A stretch of DNA of 64,000 nucleotides from Paenibacillus tundrae (GCF_030812775.1 NZ_JAUSTI010000019.1:33025-97024), one strand, 5' to 3'. Counted from the stretch's first letter, positions 16,600 to 26,207 are shown. Numbers and translations are program-made. The notes: a model not told the origin generated them from the letters alone.

Positions 16600-17106
16600 T
16601 TGCCAGCTGAGTCGAAAGGAACCGGCAGTAGCAAAAAATCACCATCATTGTCCATTAGTGAGCAGGAATATAAAAAGGTAGCCAAAAAGCATGAACCTGC
16701 ACGTCCCCTCTTGGCCAACTGCATTAAAGCATTTTTCGTTGGGGGATTTGTCTGCCTAATTGGACAAGCTATCCAAGAAGCATTTATGGCGGGATTTGAT
16801 ATGACTTCTAAGGAAGCAGCTAGTCCGACCGTAGCGGTGATGATCTTTATCTCGGTCGTGCTGACCTGTCTTGGTGTATACGATAAAATCGCACAATGGG
16901 CAGGGGCGGGTACAGCAGTTCCGGTTACAGGCTTTGCCAACTCGATGTGTTCTGCGGCGCTGGAGCACAGGGCAGAAGGATTGGTACTTGGTGTAGGTGC
17001 CAACATGTTTAAACTGGCTGGCTCCGTTATCGTGTTTGGTGTAGTCGCAGCATTTATTATCGGGATCGTATATGCCTTCCTCGGATTTGGGGGAGGACAT
17101 CTATGA
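16600..17106 (+). CDS. spoVAC: Stage V sporulation protein AC
   Basis: This 168-residue inner-spore-membrane protein with a basic Ser/Lys-rich head and about four hydrophobic segments belongs to the SpoVA channel that takes up dipicolinic acid in the forespore and releases it in germination. SpoVAC is the mechanosensitive channel subunit. Family marks are KAFFVGGFVCLIGQAIQ, TCLGVYDKIAQWAGAGTAVP, and GFANSMCSAALEHRAEGL. The TTG start is set by GAAGGAGG 11 bases upstream. The stop overlaps the next start by four bases. Confidence 0.95.
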   Translation: MPAESKGTGSSKKSPSLSISEQEYKKVAKKHEPARPLLANCIKAFFVGGFVCLIGQAIQEAFMAGFDMTSKEAASPTVAVMIFISVVLTCLGVYDKIAQWAGAGTAVPVTGFANSMCSAALEHRAEGLVLGVGANMFKLAGSVIVFGVVAAFIIGIVYAFLGFGGGHL

Positions 17107-18119
17107 AACGACTGGGACGTCAAACTTGGAAATTTGAAAATCGTCCACGTATTGTCGGCAGGGCTGCTGTTGTTGGACCTGACGAAGGACAAGGACCGCT
17201 CGCATCTGACTTTGACTATGTATACGACAATCTGGAGATTGGCGAGAAGACATGGGAGAAAGGGGAGCGCAAGCTATTAGAGCAGGCAACTCAACTGGCA
17301 TTAGTCAATGCGAATATTACCAAAGAAGAGCTTCAGTTTTTCATTGGTGGAGATCTCATGAACCAGATCATCAGTAGTTCGTTCTCAGCTCGTAAGCTAG
17401 GAGCACCCTTCCTCGGTGTGTTTGGTGCATGCTCAACCTCCATGGAAAGTTTGGCACTGGCTTCTCTCATTGTGGATTCTGGGGGCGGTGACTACGTTCT
17501 TGCAGGAACGGTCAGTCACAACTGTACCGTAGAGAAACAGTTTCGTTATCCGACCGAGTATGGGTCACAGAAGCCGCCTTATGCACAGTATACCGTCACA
17601 GGTGCAGGCTGCGGAGTTGTATCCCGAACAGGAGAAGGGCCTGTCATTACACACGCAACGATCGGTCGTGTTATGGATTTGGGCATTAAAGACCCATTCA
17701 ACATGGGAGCAGCTATGGCACCTGCGGCTGCGGATACGTTGGTTTCTCATTTCCGTGATACAGGGCTTGAGCCGGGTTATTACGATCTGATTGTTACAGG
17801 AGATCTTGCTTCGGTTGGACTACCGATCACCAAAGAACTTTTGCATAAAGAAGGTATTCCAATGGAACAAACGGTGTTTAACGACTGTGGATTGATGATT
17901 TATGACCGTGAGAAACAGCCTCAGGTTGTGGCAGGGGGAAGTGGTTGCGGATGCTCCGCATCAGTTACCTATGGGCACATTTTAAACCAAATGCAAAAGG
18001 GCGATTTAAAACGTGTTCTGGTGGTAGCTACGGGAGCTTTATTGTCACCGCTATCTTACCAGCAGGGTGAGAGTATTCCTTGTATTGCACATGCCGTTTC
18101 CATCGAGAAGGAGGGTTGA
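17103..18119 (+). CDS. spoVAD: Stage V sporulation protein AD
   Basis: This 338-residue soluble protein of thiolase-like fold binds dipicolinic acid and assembles on the outer face of the inner spore membrane with the SpoVA channel. Recognisable stretches are RQTWKFENRPRIVG, GGDLMNQIISSSF, GVFGACSTSMESLALAS around the thiolase-type cysteine, SHNCTVEKQFRYPTEYG, and GGSGCGCSASV. Length is as in Bacillus. It overlaps spoVAC by four bases (ATGA), so translation is coupled. Confidence 0.96.
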   Translation: MKRLGRQTWKFENRPRIVGRAAVVGPDEGQGPLASDFDYVYDNLEIGEKTWEKGERKLLEQATQLALVNANITKEELQFFIGGDLMNQIISSSFSARKLGAPFLGVFGACSTSMESLALASLIVDSGGGDYVLAGTVSHNCTVEKQFRYPTEYGSQKPPYAQYTVTGAGCGVVSRTGEGPVITHATIGRVMDLGIKDPFNMGAAMAPAAADTLVSHFRDTGLEPGYYDLIVTGDLASVGLPITKELLHKEGIPMEQTVFNDCGLMIYDREKQPQVVAGGSGCGCSASVTYGHILNQMQKGDLKRVLVVATGALLSPLSYQQGESIPCIAHAVSIEKEG

Positions 18120-18121
18120 AA

Positions 18122-18472
18122 ATGCAATTTCTATGGGCATTTATCGTTGGCGGCTTAATCTGTGTCATTGGACAGCTTCTTATGGATGGGGTCAAGCTGA
18201 CACCAGCACATACGATGAGTACGCTGGTGGTTGCAGGTGCTGTGGCTGATGCCTTTGGTCTTTACGATCCACTGGTGAAATTTGCTGGTGCTGGTGCTTC
18301 CATTCCCATTACGAGTTTTGGTAATTCCCTAGTTCATGGAGCATTAACCGAATTGGAGAAAGAAGGCTGGCTTGGTGTAATTACCGGTATCTTCGATCTA
18401 ACTGCAGCGGGGATCTCCGCAGCGATTATCTTCTCATTTCTTGCGGCACTTGTTGTTCGTCCAAAAGGGTGA
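18122..18472 (+). CDS. spoVAE: Stage V sporulation protein AE (SpoVAEb type)
   Basis: This 116-residue membrane protein with about three or four hydrophobic segments is the small SpoVA subunit of the SpoVAEb kind, related in sequence to SpoVAC: FIVGGLICVIGQLLMDG, GLYDPLVKFAGAGASIP and SFGNSLVHGALTE mirror the SpoVAC motifs. ATG at 18122 follows AAGGAGGGTTGAA; a frame start at 18080 lies inside spoVAD and has no site. It is the last gene of a three-gene spoVA operon and is followed by a terminator. Confidence 0.94.
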   Translation: MQFLWAFIVGGLICVIGQLLMDGVKLTPAHTMSTLVVAGAVADAFGLYDPLVKFAGAGASIPITSFGNSLVHGALTELEKEGWLGVITGIFDLTAAGISAAIIFSFLAALVVRPKG

Positions 18473-18522
18473 TCGTTGCGATGGTACAGGGCAGTACGGG
18501 CAGATAGAAAAAAAGAATTTCC

Positions 18523-18560
18523 AAAGAGGCTTCGGATATCTCTTATCCGGGTCTCTTTTT
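18523..18560 (+). terminator. Intrinsic terminator after spoVAE
   Basis: AAAGAG...CGGATA pairs with TATCCG...CTCTTT around a short loop, followed by a T-run, about 50 bases after the spoVAE stop. Confidence 0.75.
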
Positions 18561-18691
18561 GTCGTATTCATGCGTGAATAGCGGTGAATCAGACGGCTAG
18601 AAACAAATTGTGATTCTCTTCGAGTGTACTCGCGCTCATGGATCATGTACAATAAAAGGAAATCTGTATGCTTTTTTAGGAGGTTAGACAT

Positions 18692-19648
18692 ATGCCTGTG
18701 CGCAAAGAGTCGATCCAAATCATTTCAGCAGTCCGTTCTAATCTAGAATCTTGCATAATGGGGAAATCCTTTGAAATTCAACTTTTGCTCACAGCTTTGC
18801 TTGCAGGCGGCCACGTTTTAATTGAAGACGTACCGGGAACAGGCAAGACACAACTGATCAAAGCCTTATCCAAATCGATGCGCGGCGAATACCGACGTAT
18901 TCAATGTAATCCAGATATTTTACCGAGTGACATTACGGGTGTATCCGTATTCCACCCACGTGATGAGCGCTTTTACTTCCGTCCAGGTCCAGTCATGACG
19001 AACATATTGCTAGCAGACGAGATTAACCGAGCGACAACGAAGACTCAATCGGCGTTGCTTGAGGTTATGGAAGAACGCAGTGTAACGGTAGACGGAGATA
19101 CGTACGATTTGCCACATCCGTTTATGCTCTGTGCTACGCAGAACCCGATTGATTTTGAAGGAACATATACATTGCCGGAGGCACAACTAGACCGGTTTAT
19201 GTTGAAAATAAGCCTTGGTTATCCAGATAAGGATATCGAGAAAACACTGCTGAAGCAGCATCAGTCGGGTCAACCGGTTGACCGACTCGAGTCGGTGACT
19301 CACATGGATCAGATCTCTGCGATCCAGCAGGAGATCAAGGAAGTATTTATAGGTGATCCAGTGATGGATTATTTGCTGGATGTTGTTCGTACCACACGCT
19401 CCCATCCATCCGTATTGCTCGGTGCCAGTCCGCGGGCGGCCATTTCATTTATGTCAGCGGTAAAAGCCTTCGCCTTCCTTCAGGAACGGGACTATGTGCT
19501 TCCGGATGATGTGAAGACGATGGCGCCATATGTCATCTCTCATCGGATTGTGCTACGTCCTGAGGCGAGACTGGATAGCATGAGTTCTGAAGCCGTTCTG
19601 AACTCTGTACTTCAGCAGATACGTGTGCCCGTTTCTATGGGACAATAG
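18692..19648 (+). CDS. MoxR-family AAA ATPase
   Basis: This 318-residue AAA+ ATPase of the MoxR group has Walker A DVPGTGKT at residues 46-53, Walker B LLADEINRATTKTQ near 107-120, a sensor-1 ATQNPIDFEGTY and TLPEAQLDRF. MoxR ATPases act as chaperones that mature or insert partner complexes, typically with von Willebrand/DUF58 proteins. Here the DUF58 gene follows after three bases, fitting that pairing. GGAGG precedes the ATG. It is the first gene of a three-gene operon; the cellular role of such MoxR-DUF58-transglutaminase operons in Bacillota is not settled. Confidence 0.9.
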   Translation: MPVRKESIQIISAVRSNLESCIMGKSFEIQLLLTALLAGGHVLIEDVPGTGKTQLIKALSKSMRGEYRRIQCNPDILPSDITGVSVFHPRDERFYFRPGPVMTNILLADEINRATTKTQSALLEVMEERSVTVDGDTYDLPHPFMLCATQNPIDFEGTYTLPEAQLDRFMLKISLGYPDKDIEKTLLKQHQSGQPVDRLESVTHMDQISAIQQEIKEVFIGDPVMDYLLDVVRTTRSHPSVLLGASPRAAISFMSAVKAFAFLQERDYVLPDDVKTMAPYVISHRIVLRPEARLDSMSSEAVLNSVLQQIRVPVSMGQ

Positions 19649-19651
19649 TTT

Positions 19652-20899
19652 ATGAAGCCGCTTTTGAGTACCGTCAAAAGAGGGATACGGCACCCCCGCG
19701 TTTGGAGCATCGCGGCGGTGTGGATGTGCTGCCTTGCATATGTTCTATTTCAAGGTGGAAAGACATCCATCATGTTATTATCAATGGTTACCCTGCTCTG
19801 TCTGTACCTTGCCATTGCTGGTTTTAGTGGTGTAAGACGCGCTAAGGGAGCCAGGGCATTGTCATCAGGTCAGGATCATGAAGAATTGCTACATGCAGGT
19901 GATCAGGTTCAAGTTCAGCTTCGAGTGAACATTCCAGGATTTCTGCCACTTCCTTATGTGGTCGTGCGCGAGATGCTGCATCGCCACAACGGTGAATCAT
20001 GGTCGTTCCGTGAGAGCCTAATTCCCAATATGAGGGGCGTTGGTGAGCTGTCGTTTCAGACACCGCCGCTCGAACGTGGAAAATATGTATTTTCCAAAAC
20101 GGAATGTTCAAGTGAAGATATTTTCGGACTGATTGAGCATCGCGGGACGTTTAAGGCCAAGGGCGAATTTCGAGTGTTACCACGAACTGTGTTTATCCCC
20201 TACTGGCAGTTATATGATCGCAAATCACGATTATCTGGGCCGCAGACAGCACAGACGCGCTCACGCCGAGAAACAACCCAGATTAATGGTGTCCGCGACT
20301 ATGTCTACGGGGATCGTCTCTCTCGCATTCATTGGAATGCCACAGCGAAGACCGGTTCATGGAAATCGAAAGAGTTTGAGCACGAATCTGTGCCCAAAAC
20401 CGTTTTGGTTATCGATGCACTGGCAGCCAGCTATGAACAGAGTGAAACATTTGAATTAGCGGTGTCCACTGCAGCCTCTTTATTGGAATACGGTTCAAGA
20501 GAGCGGATGGGGATGGGATTGATGACCTTGTCTGATAAGAACACATTCCTCGCACCTAGCGAAAGTCTCATTGACCGTCAGAAGATGATGCATCATCTGG
20601 TGGACATTCAATACAACGGGCAGGATCGTCGCTTGCTTCCGGGTGTAGAGAAGCTTGGGCGTCAGTTGCCGCAAGGAGCTTATTTCGTTTTGATTTCACC
20701 TCAGAAGGATGAGAAGGTATTAGAATTGTTAAGATGGGCGGATACCCGTGGGATGACACCTTGTCATGTTCTAATCGATCCTCAAGGCTCTCGTCAGAGC
20801 GCAGAGTGGTCTGCCATGCTGCGTGGTAGAGGTACAAGATCCTTCACGGTGGCCCATCTTCAGGAGCTCCCAACGGTTATGGGGGGAGGTTCCGCATGA
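19652..20899 (+). CDS. DUF58 domain membrane protein
   Basis: This 415-residue protein has two membrane segments near residues 20-57, followed by a beta-rich region and the DUF58 core. The core is recognisable by QINGVRDYVYGDRLSRIHW near residue 210 and KSKEFEHESVPKTVLVID. DUF58 proteins carry a degenerate von Willebrand A-like fold and are the usual partner of MoxR ATPases. The start ATG lies three bases after the MoxR stop and the end overlaps the next gene by four bases, so the three are co-translated. No enzymatic residues are evident. Confidence 0.85.
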   Translation: MKPLLSTVKRGIRHPRVWSIAAVWMCCLAYVLFQGGKTSIMLLSMVTLLCLYLAIAGFSGVRRAKGARALSSGQDHEELLHAGDQVQVQLRVNIPGFLPLPYVVVREMLHRHNGESWSFRESLIPNMRGVGELSFQTPPLERGKYVFSKTECSSEDIFGLIEHRGTFKAKGEFRVLPRTVFIPYWQLYDRKSRLSGPQTAQTRSRRETTQINGVRDYVYGDRLSRIHWNATAKTGSWKSKEFEHESVPKTVLVIDALAASYEQSETFELAVSTAASLLEYGSRERMGMGLMTLSDKNTFLAPSESLIDRQKMMHHLVDIQYNGQDRRLLPGVEKLGRQLPQGAYFVLISPQKDEKVLELLRWADTRGMTPCHVLIDPQGSRQSAEWSAMLRGRGTRSFTVAHLQELPTVMGGGSA

Positions 20900-23109
20900 A
20901 TACAACAGGCAAACAACTGGCATCTGGCAAAAGATCGTGGTATCAAGCCGCATCGCTGCTATGGATCTTTCTGATTGCAATGCAGTGGCTCTCGTTTACC
21001 AAGGAATCGTGGTATAACGAGACGACCTCTTTGGTATTGTGGACGCTGGCAGCTATGAGTGTACTTGAAGTGATTTTGCCATTTAAGCTTATCTATCGCA
21101 CAATCATTAAAGCGATTGTTCTTATCTATATTTTGCATAAAACCTTAATTGATTACTCTGTGTATATTCCTTATGGTTCATTTATGGATCGGGTGGAGCA
21201 ATTTATCTTTCACTCTAATCCATATATCTGGTTTTCCCTATGTGCCTGGGTCATGCTTGAAGCTGCATTACGCTTGGTGAATACAACTCGGCGTATCCTA
21301 GTATTCTTGGGTATTAATATTGTATCCATGGGAATTCTGGATTCTTTCACTCAGATTTCCTTGTGGATTGAGGTTGCTTGGGTGATGTTTGCAGGTATGG
21401 GTTGGTTAGTATGTCAGCACTTCCGCAACTTTCAAGTGTATTATCCACAAGGCTGGAAGCGACTCATTCGGTATCCATACAAAATCATTGCCAATATCGC
21501 CATCATTTTTTCTCTTATTATTGTAGCAAGTGTGAATATGCCGGAAGTACCGCCTACGCTGACAGATCCATATACAGCATGGCGTAACTATACCGGAACT
21601 TCGACCAGTCAGGCTGGCAATGGAACGCTCGATATTCCAAATTCAACAGAGTCTGGATATAGTCGTGAAGATAATCAACTTGGCGGCGGTTTTAACTTTG
21701 ACTACACCCCTGTGATGTCTGTACAGACCAATGAGCGTAGTTACTGGCGTGGGGAGACTCGTGAAGAGTACACCGGAACAGGCTGGGATGACCGTAGACG
21801 AGCCTCGACGGAAGAGGTACAGCCTGGCGAAACGTTGGAGAATGATGATGCAGGTAGTGGGAACACGAAACAAGTGACGCAAAAAGTAACGATGCTGAAT
21901 GATACGGTCTATCCGATTATGTTTGGAGCGTACTCCATTGCAGAGGTCACATCCATTGATGGACAGACGGAGTCTAATCGAATGCTCTGGAATCCTGAGC
22001 AGGCTGAGTTGCTGCTGATGACAAATCGACAACAACCTCAGTATCCCAAAACGTATACAGTCGTATCTGAAGCACCGGTGGTTGTAGAGGATGAGCTTCG
22101 TACCAAATCTTTTGACGATCTGTACGGAAGTAATCCAGCCGACGATATGTATTTACAGTTGCCGTCCCGTTTCCCGGATCGAGTTACGGACTTAGCAAAC
22201 GAAATTACGGCTTCTGCAAATACTCCGTATGAAAAAGTAGCATTACTGCAAAACTATTTACAAACTAATTTTGAATACACCAATAATCCAGATTTATCCC
22301 GGAAAGTGAGCAGTGACTTTGTCGAAGGATTCCTGTTCGATGTTATGGAGGGTTACTGTGATTACTTCTCCACAGCTCTAGTCATGATGGCGCGTTCTGA
22401 AGGGATTCCTGCTCGCTGGGTTAAAGGTTATGCACCAGGACAATTATCTCTCAACTCAGACATGCAGGCACCTCGTCAACCTGGCTCTGAGATTGAGACC
22501 ACCTATACAGTAACCAATGCAGATGCTCACTCTTGGGCTGAAGTTTACTTTGGTGAGTATGGATGGATTCCAGTTGAAGCGACACCAGGCTTTGATATGC
22601 CTTTGTTAACAGAGGCACCTGATGTGCAGCCGGTTGACGAGCCTGAAGAGCAGCCAGAAGAAGAGCCGGTGCAGGAAGAAGAACAGACACCTGTATCTGA
22701 GCAAGCGACATCTGGTGTACCAACATTCGTCATTTGGATGGCTGTAGCCATCCTGATCGCATGGGTTGCCTACATGTTCTGGCGGAACCGCTTCTCTCTT
22801 CGTTTCTTGTTGCTTCGTCTACGAACAGGCGAGCCGCTTACACCAGAACAGAAGGTTGTAGCTGAAACGGAACGCTGGATTCGTTATGTGAAACGCAAAG
22901 GCTTAACCCGTAGTGGGGATGAAACGCTGCGTGAATCAGTTAACCGCTGGAGCCAGTCTGTACCAGCATCTGCAGTCACGCTGCATGAACTGTTAGCATG
23001 GTTTGAACGCACGCGTTATAGTCCAGCATCTGTAACTTCAGATGATTGGAAGGCAGTGTATGAGACAGCCTTGAAGCTACGGAAGGAACTCAAAGCGGAA
23101 CGGGCGTAA
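20896..23109 (+). CDS. Transglutaminase-like (TgpA-type) membrane protein
   Basis: This 737-residue protein has a run of about six N-terminal membrane helices to residue ~215, then an extracytoplasmic region with a transglutaminase-like core. Its catalytic cysteine is Cys488 in EGYCDYFSTALVMMARSEGI, and histidine 545 lies in DAHSWAEVYF with PVEATPGF after it. A Pro/Glu-rich stretch and one more helix near 615-632 precede a cytoplasmic DUF4129-like tail with WFERTRYS. The layout matches TgpA/YebA-type proteins. It probably acts on wall or surface proteins, working with the MoxR and DUF58 products, but the substrate is unknown. Confidence 0.87.
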   Translation: MNTTGKQLASGKRSWYQAASLLWIFLIAMQWLSFTKESWYNETTSLVLWTLAAMSVLEVILPFKLIYRTIIKAIVLIYILHKTLIDYSVYIPYGSFMDRVEQFIFHSNPYIWFSLCAWVMLEAALRLVNTTRRILVFLGINIVSMGILDSFTQISLWIEVAWVMFAGMGWLVCQHFRNFQVYYPQGWKRLIRYPYKIIANIAIIFSLIIVASVNMPEVPPTLTDPYTAWRNYTGTSTSQAGNGTLDIPNSTESGYSREDNQLGGGFNFDYTPVMSVQTNERSYWRGETREEYTGTGWDDRRRASTEEVQPGETLENDDAGSGNTKQVTQKVTMLNDTVYPIMFGAYSIAEVTSIDGQTESNRMLWNPEQAELLLMTNRQQPQYPKTYTVVSEAPVVVEDELRTKSFDDLYGSNPADDMYLQLPSRFPDRVTDLANEITASANTPYEKVALLQNYLQTNFEYTNNPDLSRKVSSDFVEGFLFDVMEGYCDYFSTALVMMARSEGIPARWVKGYAPGQLSLNSDMQAPRQPGSEIETTYTVTNADAHSWAEVYFGEYGWIPVEATPGFDMPLLTEAPDVQPVDEPEEQPEEEPVQEEEQTPVSEQATSGVPTFVIWMAVAILIAWVAYMFWRNRFSLRFLLLRLRTGEPLTPEQKVVAETERWIRYVKRKGLTRSGDETLRESVNRWSQSVPASAVTLHELLAWFERTRYSPASVTSDDWKAVYETALKLRKELKAERA

Positions 23110-23130
23110 TTATCGCCTGTCCCGTTTTTC
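23099..23130 (+). terminator. Terminator overlapping the end of the transglutaminase gene
   Basis: AACGGG and CCCGTT bracket a GCG/CGC inner stem, followed by TTTTTCC. The left arm lies within the last codons of the gene. Confidence 0.65.
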
Positions 23131-23218
23131 CTTTTTTCCAGCGCTCCAAGCGTTGTATGCATTTTCAGGAAAGACGGATTTGTGATATAGTGTGTCGTAT
23201 GAAACTGAGGTGACTTCT

Positions 23219-23746
23219 TTGTTTAAAATGTTAATGCCCAAGCTGCGAGTAGACACAGTTTTTGACATTAATCTGGAAGAGCTGTACGCTCAAGGCTATC
23301 GTGGAATAATAACTGATCTCGACAATACGCTTGTTGGAGCTAAAGCCCCTGATGCAACGCCAGAACTGATTGAATGGTTTGCACGTGTGAAAGAGGCAGG
23401 CTTCAAACTGATGATTGTGTCCAATAACAATTTGAATCGTGTATCCTTGTTTGCTACGCCACTGGATATCCAGTTTGTGCACAGTGCACGCAAACCATCG
23501 AATGCACCGTTTCGTAGAGCAATGAAAATGATGGAGCTTACTCCAGATAAAACGATTGTGGTAGGTGATCAGATGTTAACCGATGTATATGGAGGTAACC
23601 GGCTAGGGCTTTATACCGTGCTGGTGTTACCCATCTCCATCGGTGATGAAGGATTCATGACCCGCTTCAATCGACGCGTGGAACGGATTGCTCTAACGAG
23701 TTTACGCAAGAAAGGCTTATGGCTTGAGGAGGAAAATAAGAAATGA
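23219..23746 (+). CDS. yqeG: YqeG family HAD-IIIA phosphatase
   Basis: This 175-residue HAD-superfamily phosphatase has motif I ITDLDNTLVG near residues 29-38, motif II MIVSNN, and motif III/IV VVGDQMLTDVYGGN. In Bacillota yqeG precedes yqeH in a conserved cluster; related proteins dephosphorylate phosphatidylglycerophosphate in other lineages, but the Bacillus substrate is uncertain. The TTG at 23219 (MFKMLMPKL) is chosen because GAGGTG lies eight bases before it; the GTG at 23192 has no site. It overlaps yqeH by four bases. TTTCAG-N17-TATAGT just upstream may be its promoter. Confidence 0.9.
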   Translation: MFKMLMPKLRVDTVFDINLEELYAQGYRGIITDLDNTLVGAKAPDATPELIEWFARVKEAGFKLMIVSNNNLNRVSLFATPLDIQFVHSARKPSNAPFRRAMKMMELTPDKTIVVGDQMLTDVYGGNRLGLYTVLVLPISIGDEGFMTRFNRRVERIALTSLRKKGLWLEEENKK

Positions 23747-24870
23747 CAGACACGCATAACGGCAATCTTGCCGTAAGATGCAGCGGATGCGGGGTGCATC
23801 TGCAAACAGAAGATCAGGATAAACCCGGATTTATCCCTGAGAAGGCGCTGGATCGTGAACCGGTAATATGCCAGCGTTGTTTCCGTATCAAAAATTATAA
23901 TGAATCATCATCAGTAACCGTTGACCAAGACGAGTTCCTAGCATTGCTGAGCCAGATCGGGGATAAGGATGCGCTTGTTATCCATATCGTTGATTTGTTT
24001 GACTTTGACGGTAGCGTAATCTCTGGCCTCCAACGTTTTGTCGGTAACAATCCGGTATTACTTGTAGTAAACAAAACGGACTTGCTACCTAAAGTAACAA
24101 ACTGGAATAAGGTTCGAAACTGGGTGCAAAAGCAGGCTAAGGAGCAGGGACTGCGCACTGTGGATGTGTTGCTCGTGAGCGCTAAGCAAAATCAAGGCTT
24201 CGAACGTCTCCTTGAATTGGTAAGCACTTATCGTGAAGATCGTGACGTTTACGTGGTCGGGGGCACTAATGTGGGTAAATCTACATTGATTAACCGACTG
24301 ATTCGTGACTACAGTGATCTGGAACAAGAACTGACAACATCCCGTTACCCAGGAACAACACTGGATATGGTGAACATTCCATTAGAAGATGGAAAGTTTA
24401 TTATTGATACACCTGGGATCGTATATCCATGGCGTTTCAGTGAGATCGTATCTCGCAAAGACTTAGCTGCGATTATGCCGGACAAGCCGCTTAAGCCTGC
24501 CGTATATCAATTAAATCCAGGTCAAGCGCTGTTCTTTGGCGGTATGGCTCGTTTCGACTTCGTAGAGGGTGATCGTCAGTCCTTTACATGTTTTATCAGC
24601 ACAGCGCTGAATATTCACCGGACGAAGCTAGAACGCGCGGATGAATTGTACCGTGATCATCTAGGAGAGTTGCTTACCCCGCCAACACGCGAAGGTGCTT
24701 CGGAGATGCCAGAATGGACTCGTCATGAGTTCCGTATCAAACGTGGAAGTCAGTCCGATATCTTTATCTCCGGTCTAGGCTGGGTTAAAGTGAACGGAGA
24801 CAATGGGGCTCTCGTAGCTGTTCATGTACCTAAAGGTATCCGAGTACTTGTTCGTCCTTCTCTGATCTAA
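23743..24870 (+). CDS. yqeH: Circularly permuted ribosome biogenesis GTPase YqeH
   Basis: This 375-residue GTPase acts in 30S ribosomal subunit assembly. An N-terminal treble-clef zinc finger (CSGCGVHLQT ... CQRCFRI) is followed by the GTPase motifs in permuted order: G4 VNKTDLLP, G5 VSAKQN, then G1 GGTNVGKST and G3 DTPGI. A C-terminal RNA-binding-like region follows. All motifs are intact and length is as in Bacillus. The start codon overlaps the yqeG stop (ATGA). Confidence 0.95.
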   Translation: MTDTHNGNLAVRCSGCGVHLQTEDQDKPGFIPEKALDREPVICQRCFRIKNYNESSSVTVDQDEFLALLSQIGDKDALVIHIVDLFDFDGSVISGLQRFVGNNPVLLVVNKTDLLPKVTNWNKVRNWVQKQAKEQGLRTVDVLLVSAKQNQGFERLLELVSTYREDRDVYVVGGTNVGKSTLINRLIRDYSDLEQELTTSRYPGTTLDMVNIPLEDGKFIIDTPGIVYPWRFSEIVSRKDLAAIMPDKPLKPAVYQLNPGQALFFGGMARFDFVEGDRQSFTCFISTALNIHRTKLERADELYRDHLGELLTPPTREGASEMPEWTRHEFRIKRGSQSDIFISGLGWVKVNGDNGALVAVHVPKGIRVLVRPSLI

Positions 24871-24910
24871 TCAGGTCAGTAACATATTCATCAGATCGGA
24901 GGCGGACGCG

Positions 24911-25780
24911 TTGTCTGAACAAAAGAAAACCACGACTTCACTTCCAGTGTTGCTGGGCGTTATGGGTAATCCTATTGCTCATTCCAAATCTCCAGCTATG
25001 CATAATGCAGCTTTAAAGGCCGCAGAAGTGAATGGAATCTATATGCCACTCCATGTTCATCCCGAACAATTGCAGGCAGCGGTTAGAGGCATTGTTGCTC
25101 TGGGGTATCGCGGTGTGAATGTCACCATTCCTCATAAGGAGCAGGTTATGTCTTATCTGGATGAGATCGATGAGAGCGCACGGTTGATTGGTGCAGTGAA
25201 TACCATTGTCAATAAGGACGGAAAGCTGATAGGCTATAATACGGATGGCATTGGTTATGTACGGTCACTTAAGGAAGAAGCTGTGCCTGACCTTGCAGGC
25301 AAACGGATCGCTGTGCTAGGTGCAGGAGGAGCTGCTAGAGGAGTCATATATGCACTGGCTCTAGAGAAGCCTGAACGCATTCACATATTGAATCGTACAG
25401 CCGAGCGAGCCATTGAACTCGCTTCGGATCTGCGGGCTCATGGATTAGGTGAGATTACAGGCAGTGGAATGGCGGAAGCGGCGGCTGTGCTTGCTTCCGC
25501 TGATATTGTCATTAATACAACGGCTGCGGGGATGCATCCCCATGTGGATGATGTTCCGGTAGATCCTGCACTGATTCGTGTAGACGCAGCCGTAAGTGAT
25601 CTCATCTATAATCCACTGGAGACACGTCTGCTGCGTGAATCACGCCTACGTGGATGTACGGTGCATGGTGGTCTGGGGATGTTTGTATATCAGGGCGCAG
25701 TGGCTTTTGAACATTGGTTCGGCATCCAGGCTCCTGTGGAGACAATGAGACAAGCGGTACTAGACAGCTTCGATAAGTAA
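24911..25780 (+). CDS. aroE: Shikimate dehydrogenase
   Basis: This 289-residue NADPH-dependent enzyme of aromatic amino acid synthesis converts 3-dehydroshikimate to shikimate. It has the substrate site GNPIAHSKSPAMHNAA, the catalytic lysine in NVTIPHKEQV, GAVNTIV, the cofactor loop GAGGAARGV, LNRTAERA and DLIYNPLETRLL. The C-terminal GGLGMFVYQGAVAFEHWFG is also typical. Start is TTG at 24911 with GGAGG upstream. It sits between yqeH and yhbY exactly as in Bacillus. Confidence 0.96.
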   Translation: MSEQKKTTTSLPVLLGVMGNPIAHSKSPAMHNAALKAAEVNGIYMPLHVHPEQLQAAVRGIVALGYRGVNVTIPHKEQVMSYLDEIDESARLIGAVNTIVNKDGKLIGYNTDGIGYVRSLKEEAVPDLAGKRIAVLGAGGAARGVIYALALEKPERIHILNRTAERAIELASDLRAHGLGEITGSGMAEAAAVLASADIVINTTAAGMHPHVDDVPVDPALIRVDAAVSDLIYNPLETRLLRESRLRGCTVHGGLGMFVYQGAVAFEHWFGIQAPVETMRQAVLDSFDK

Positions 25781-25904
25781 AATAAGTAACAAGCAAGGTT
25801 AAGTGAATAATAAATAATGACACTAAAATATAATTGAACAGCCAAGCCTGACAGAGACTCTTCTGTCACTGGCGTGTGCTGAGCATAAGGAGTATGGAGT
25901 ATTC

Positions 25905-26195
25905 ATGTTAACAGGTAAACAAAAACGCTTTTTGCGTTCACAAGCACATCATCTAACCCCAGTGTTTCAGATCGGTAAAGGTGGCACAAACGATCATCTG
26001 TTCCGTCACATTGAAGATGCGATCGAAAAACGCGAGTTGATGAAAGTTCAAATTTTGAACAACAATCTGGATGATAAAAACGAAATCGCGGCAGAACTTG
26101 CTCGTGAGACTGGCAGTGAGCTTGTACAAGTGATTGGTGGCACGATTGTCCTGTATAAGGAATCACGCGACAACAAACAAATCGAACTTCCTTAG
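25905..26195 (+). CDS. yhbY: CRM-domain RNA-binding protein YhbY/YqeI
   Basis: This 96-residue single CRM (CRS1-YhbY) domain protein is thought to associate with pre-50S ribosomal particles. The fold is recognisable from LTGKQKRFLRSQAHHL, VFQIGKGG with the conserved GxGG-like loop, ALEKRELMKV-type IEKRELMKVQIL, and GGTIVLYKES at the end. AAGGAG precedes the ATG at about 15 bases. It continues the yqe cluster, with nadD 12 bases downstream. Confidence 0.92.
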   Translation: MLTGKQKRFLRSQAHHLTPVFQIGKGGTNDHLFRHIEDAIEKRELMKVQILNNNLDDKNEIAAELARETGSELVQVIGGTIVLYKESRDNKQIELP

Positions 26196-26207
26196 GATGG
26201 TGACATC

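Noticed and set aside
16506..17192. 228-codon minus-strand frame opposite spoVAC
   Set aside because: It mirrors spoVAC and its ribosome site; no independent support.
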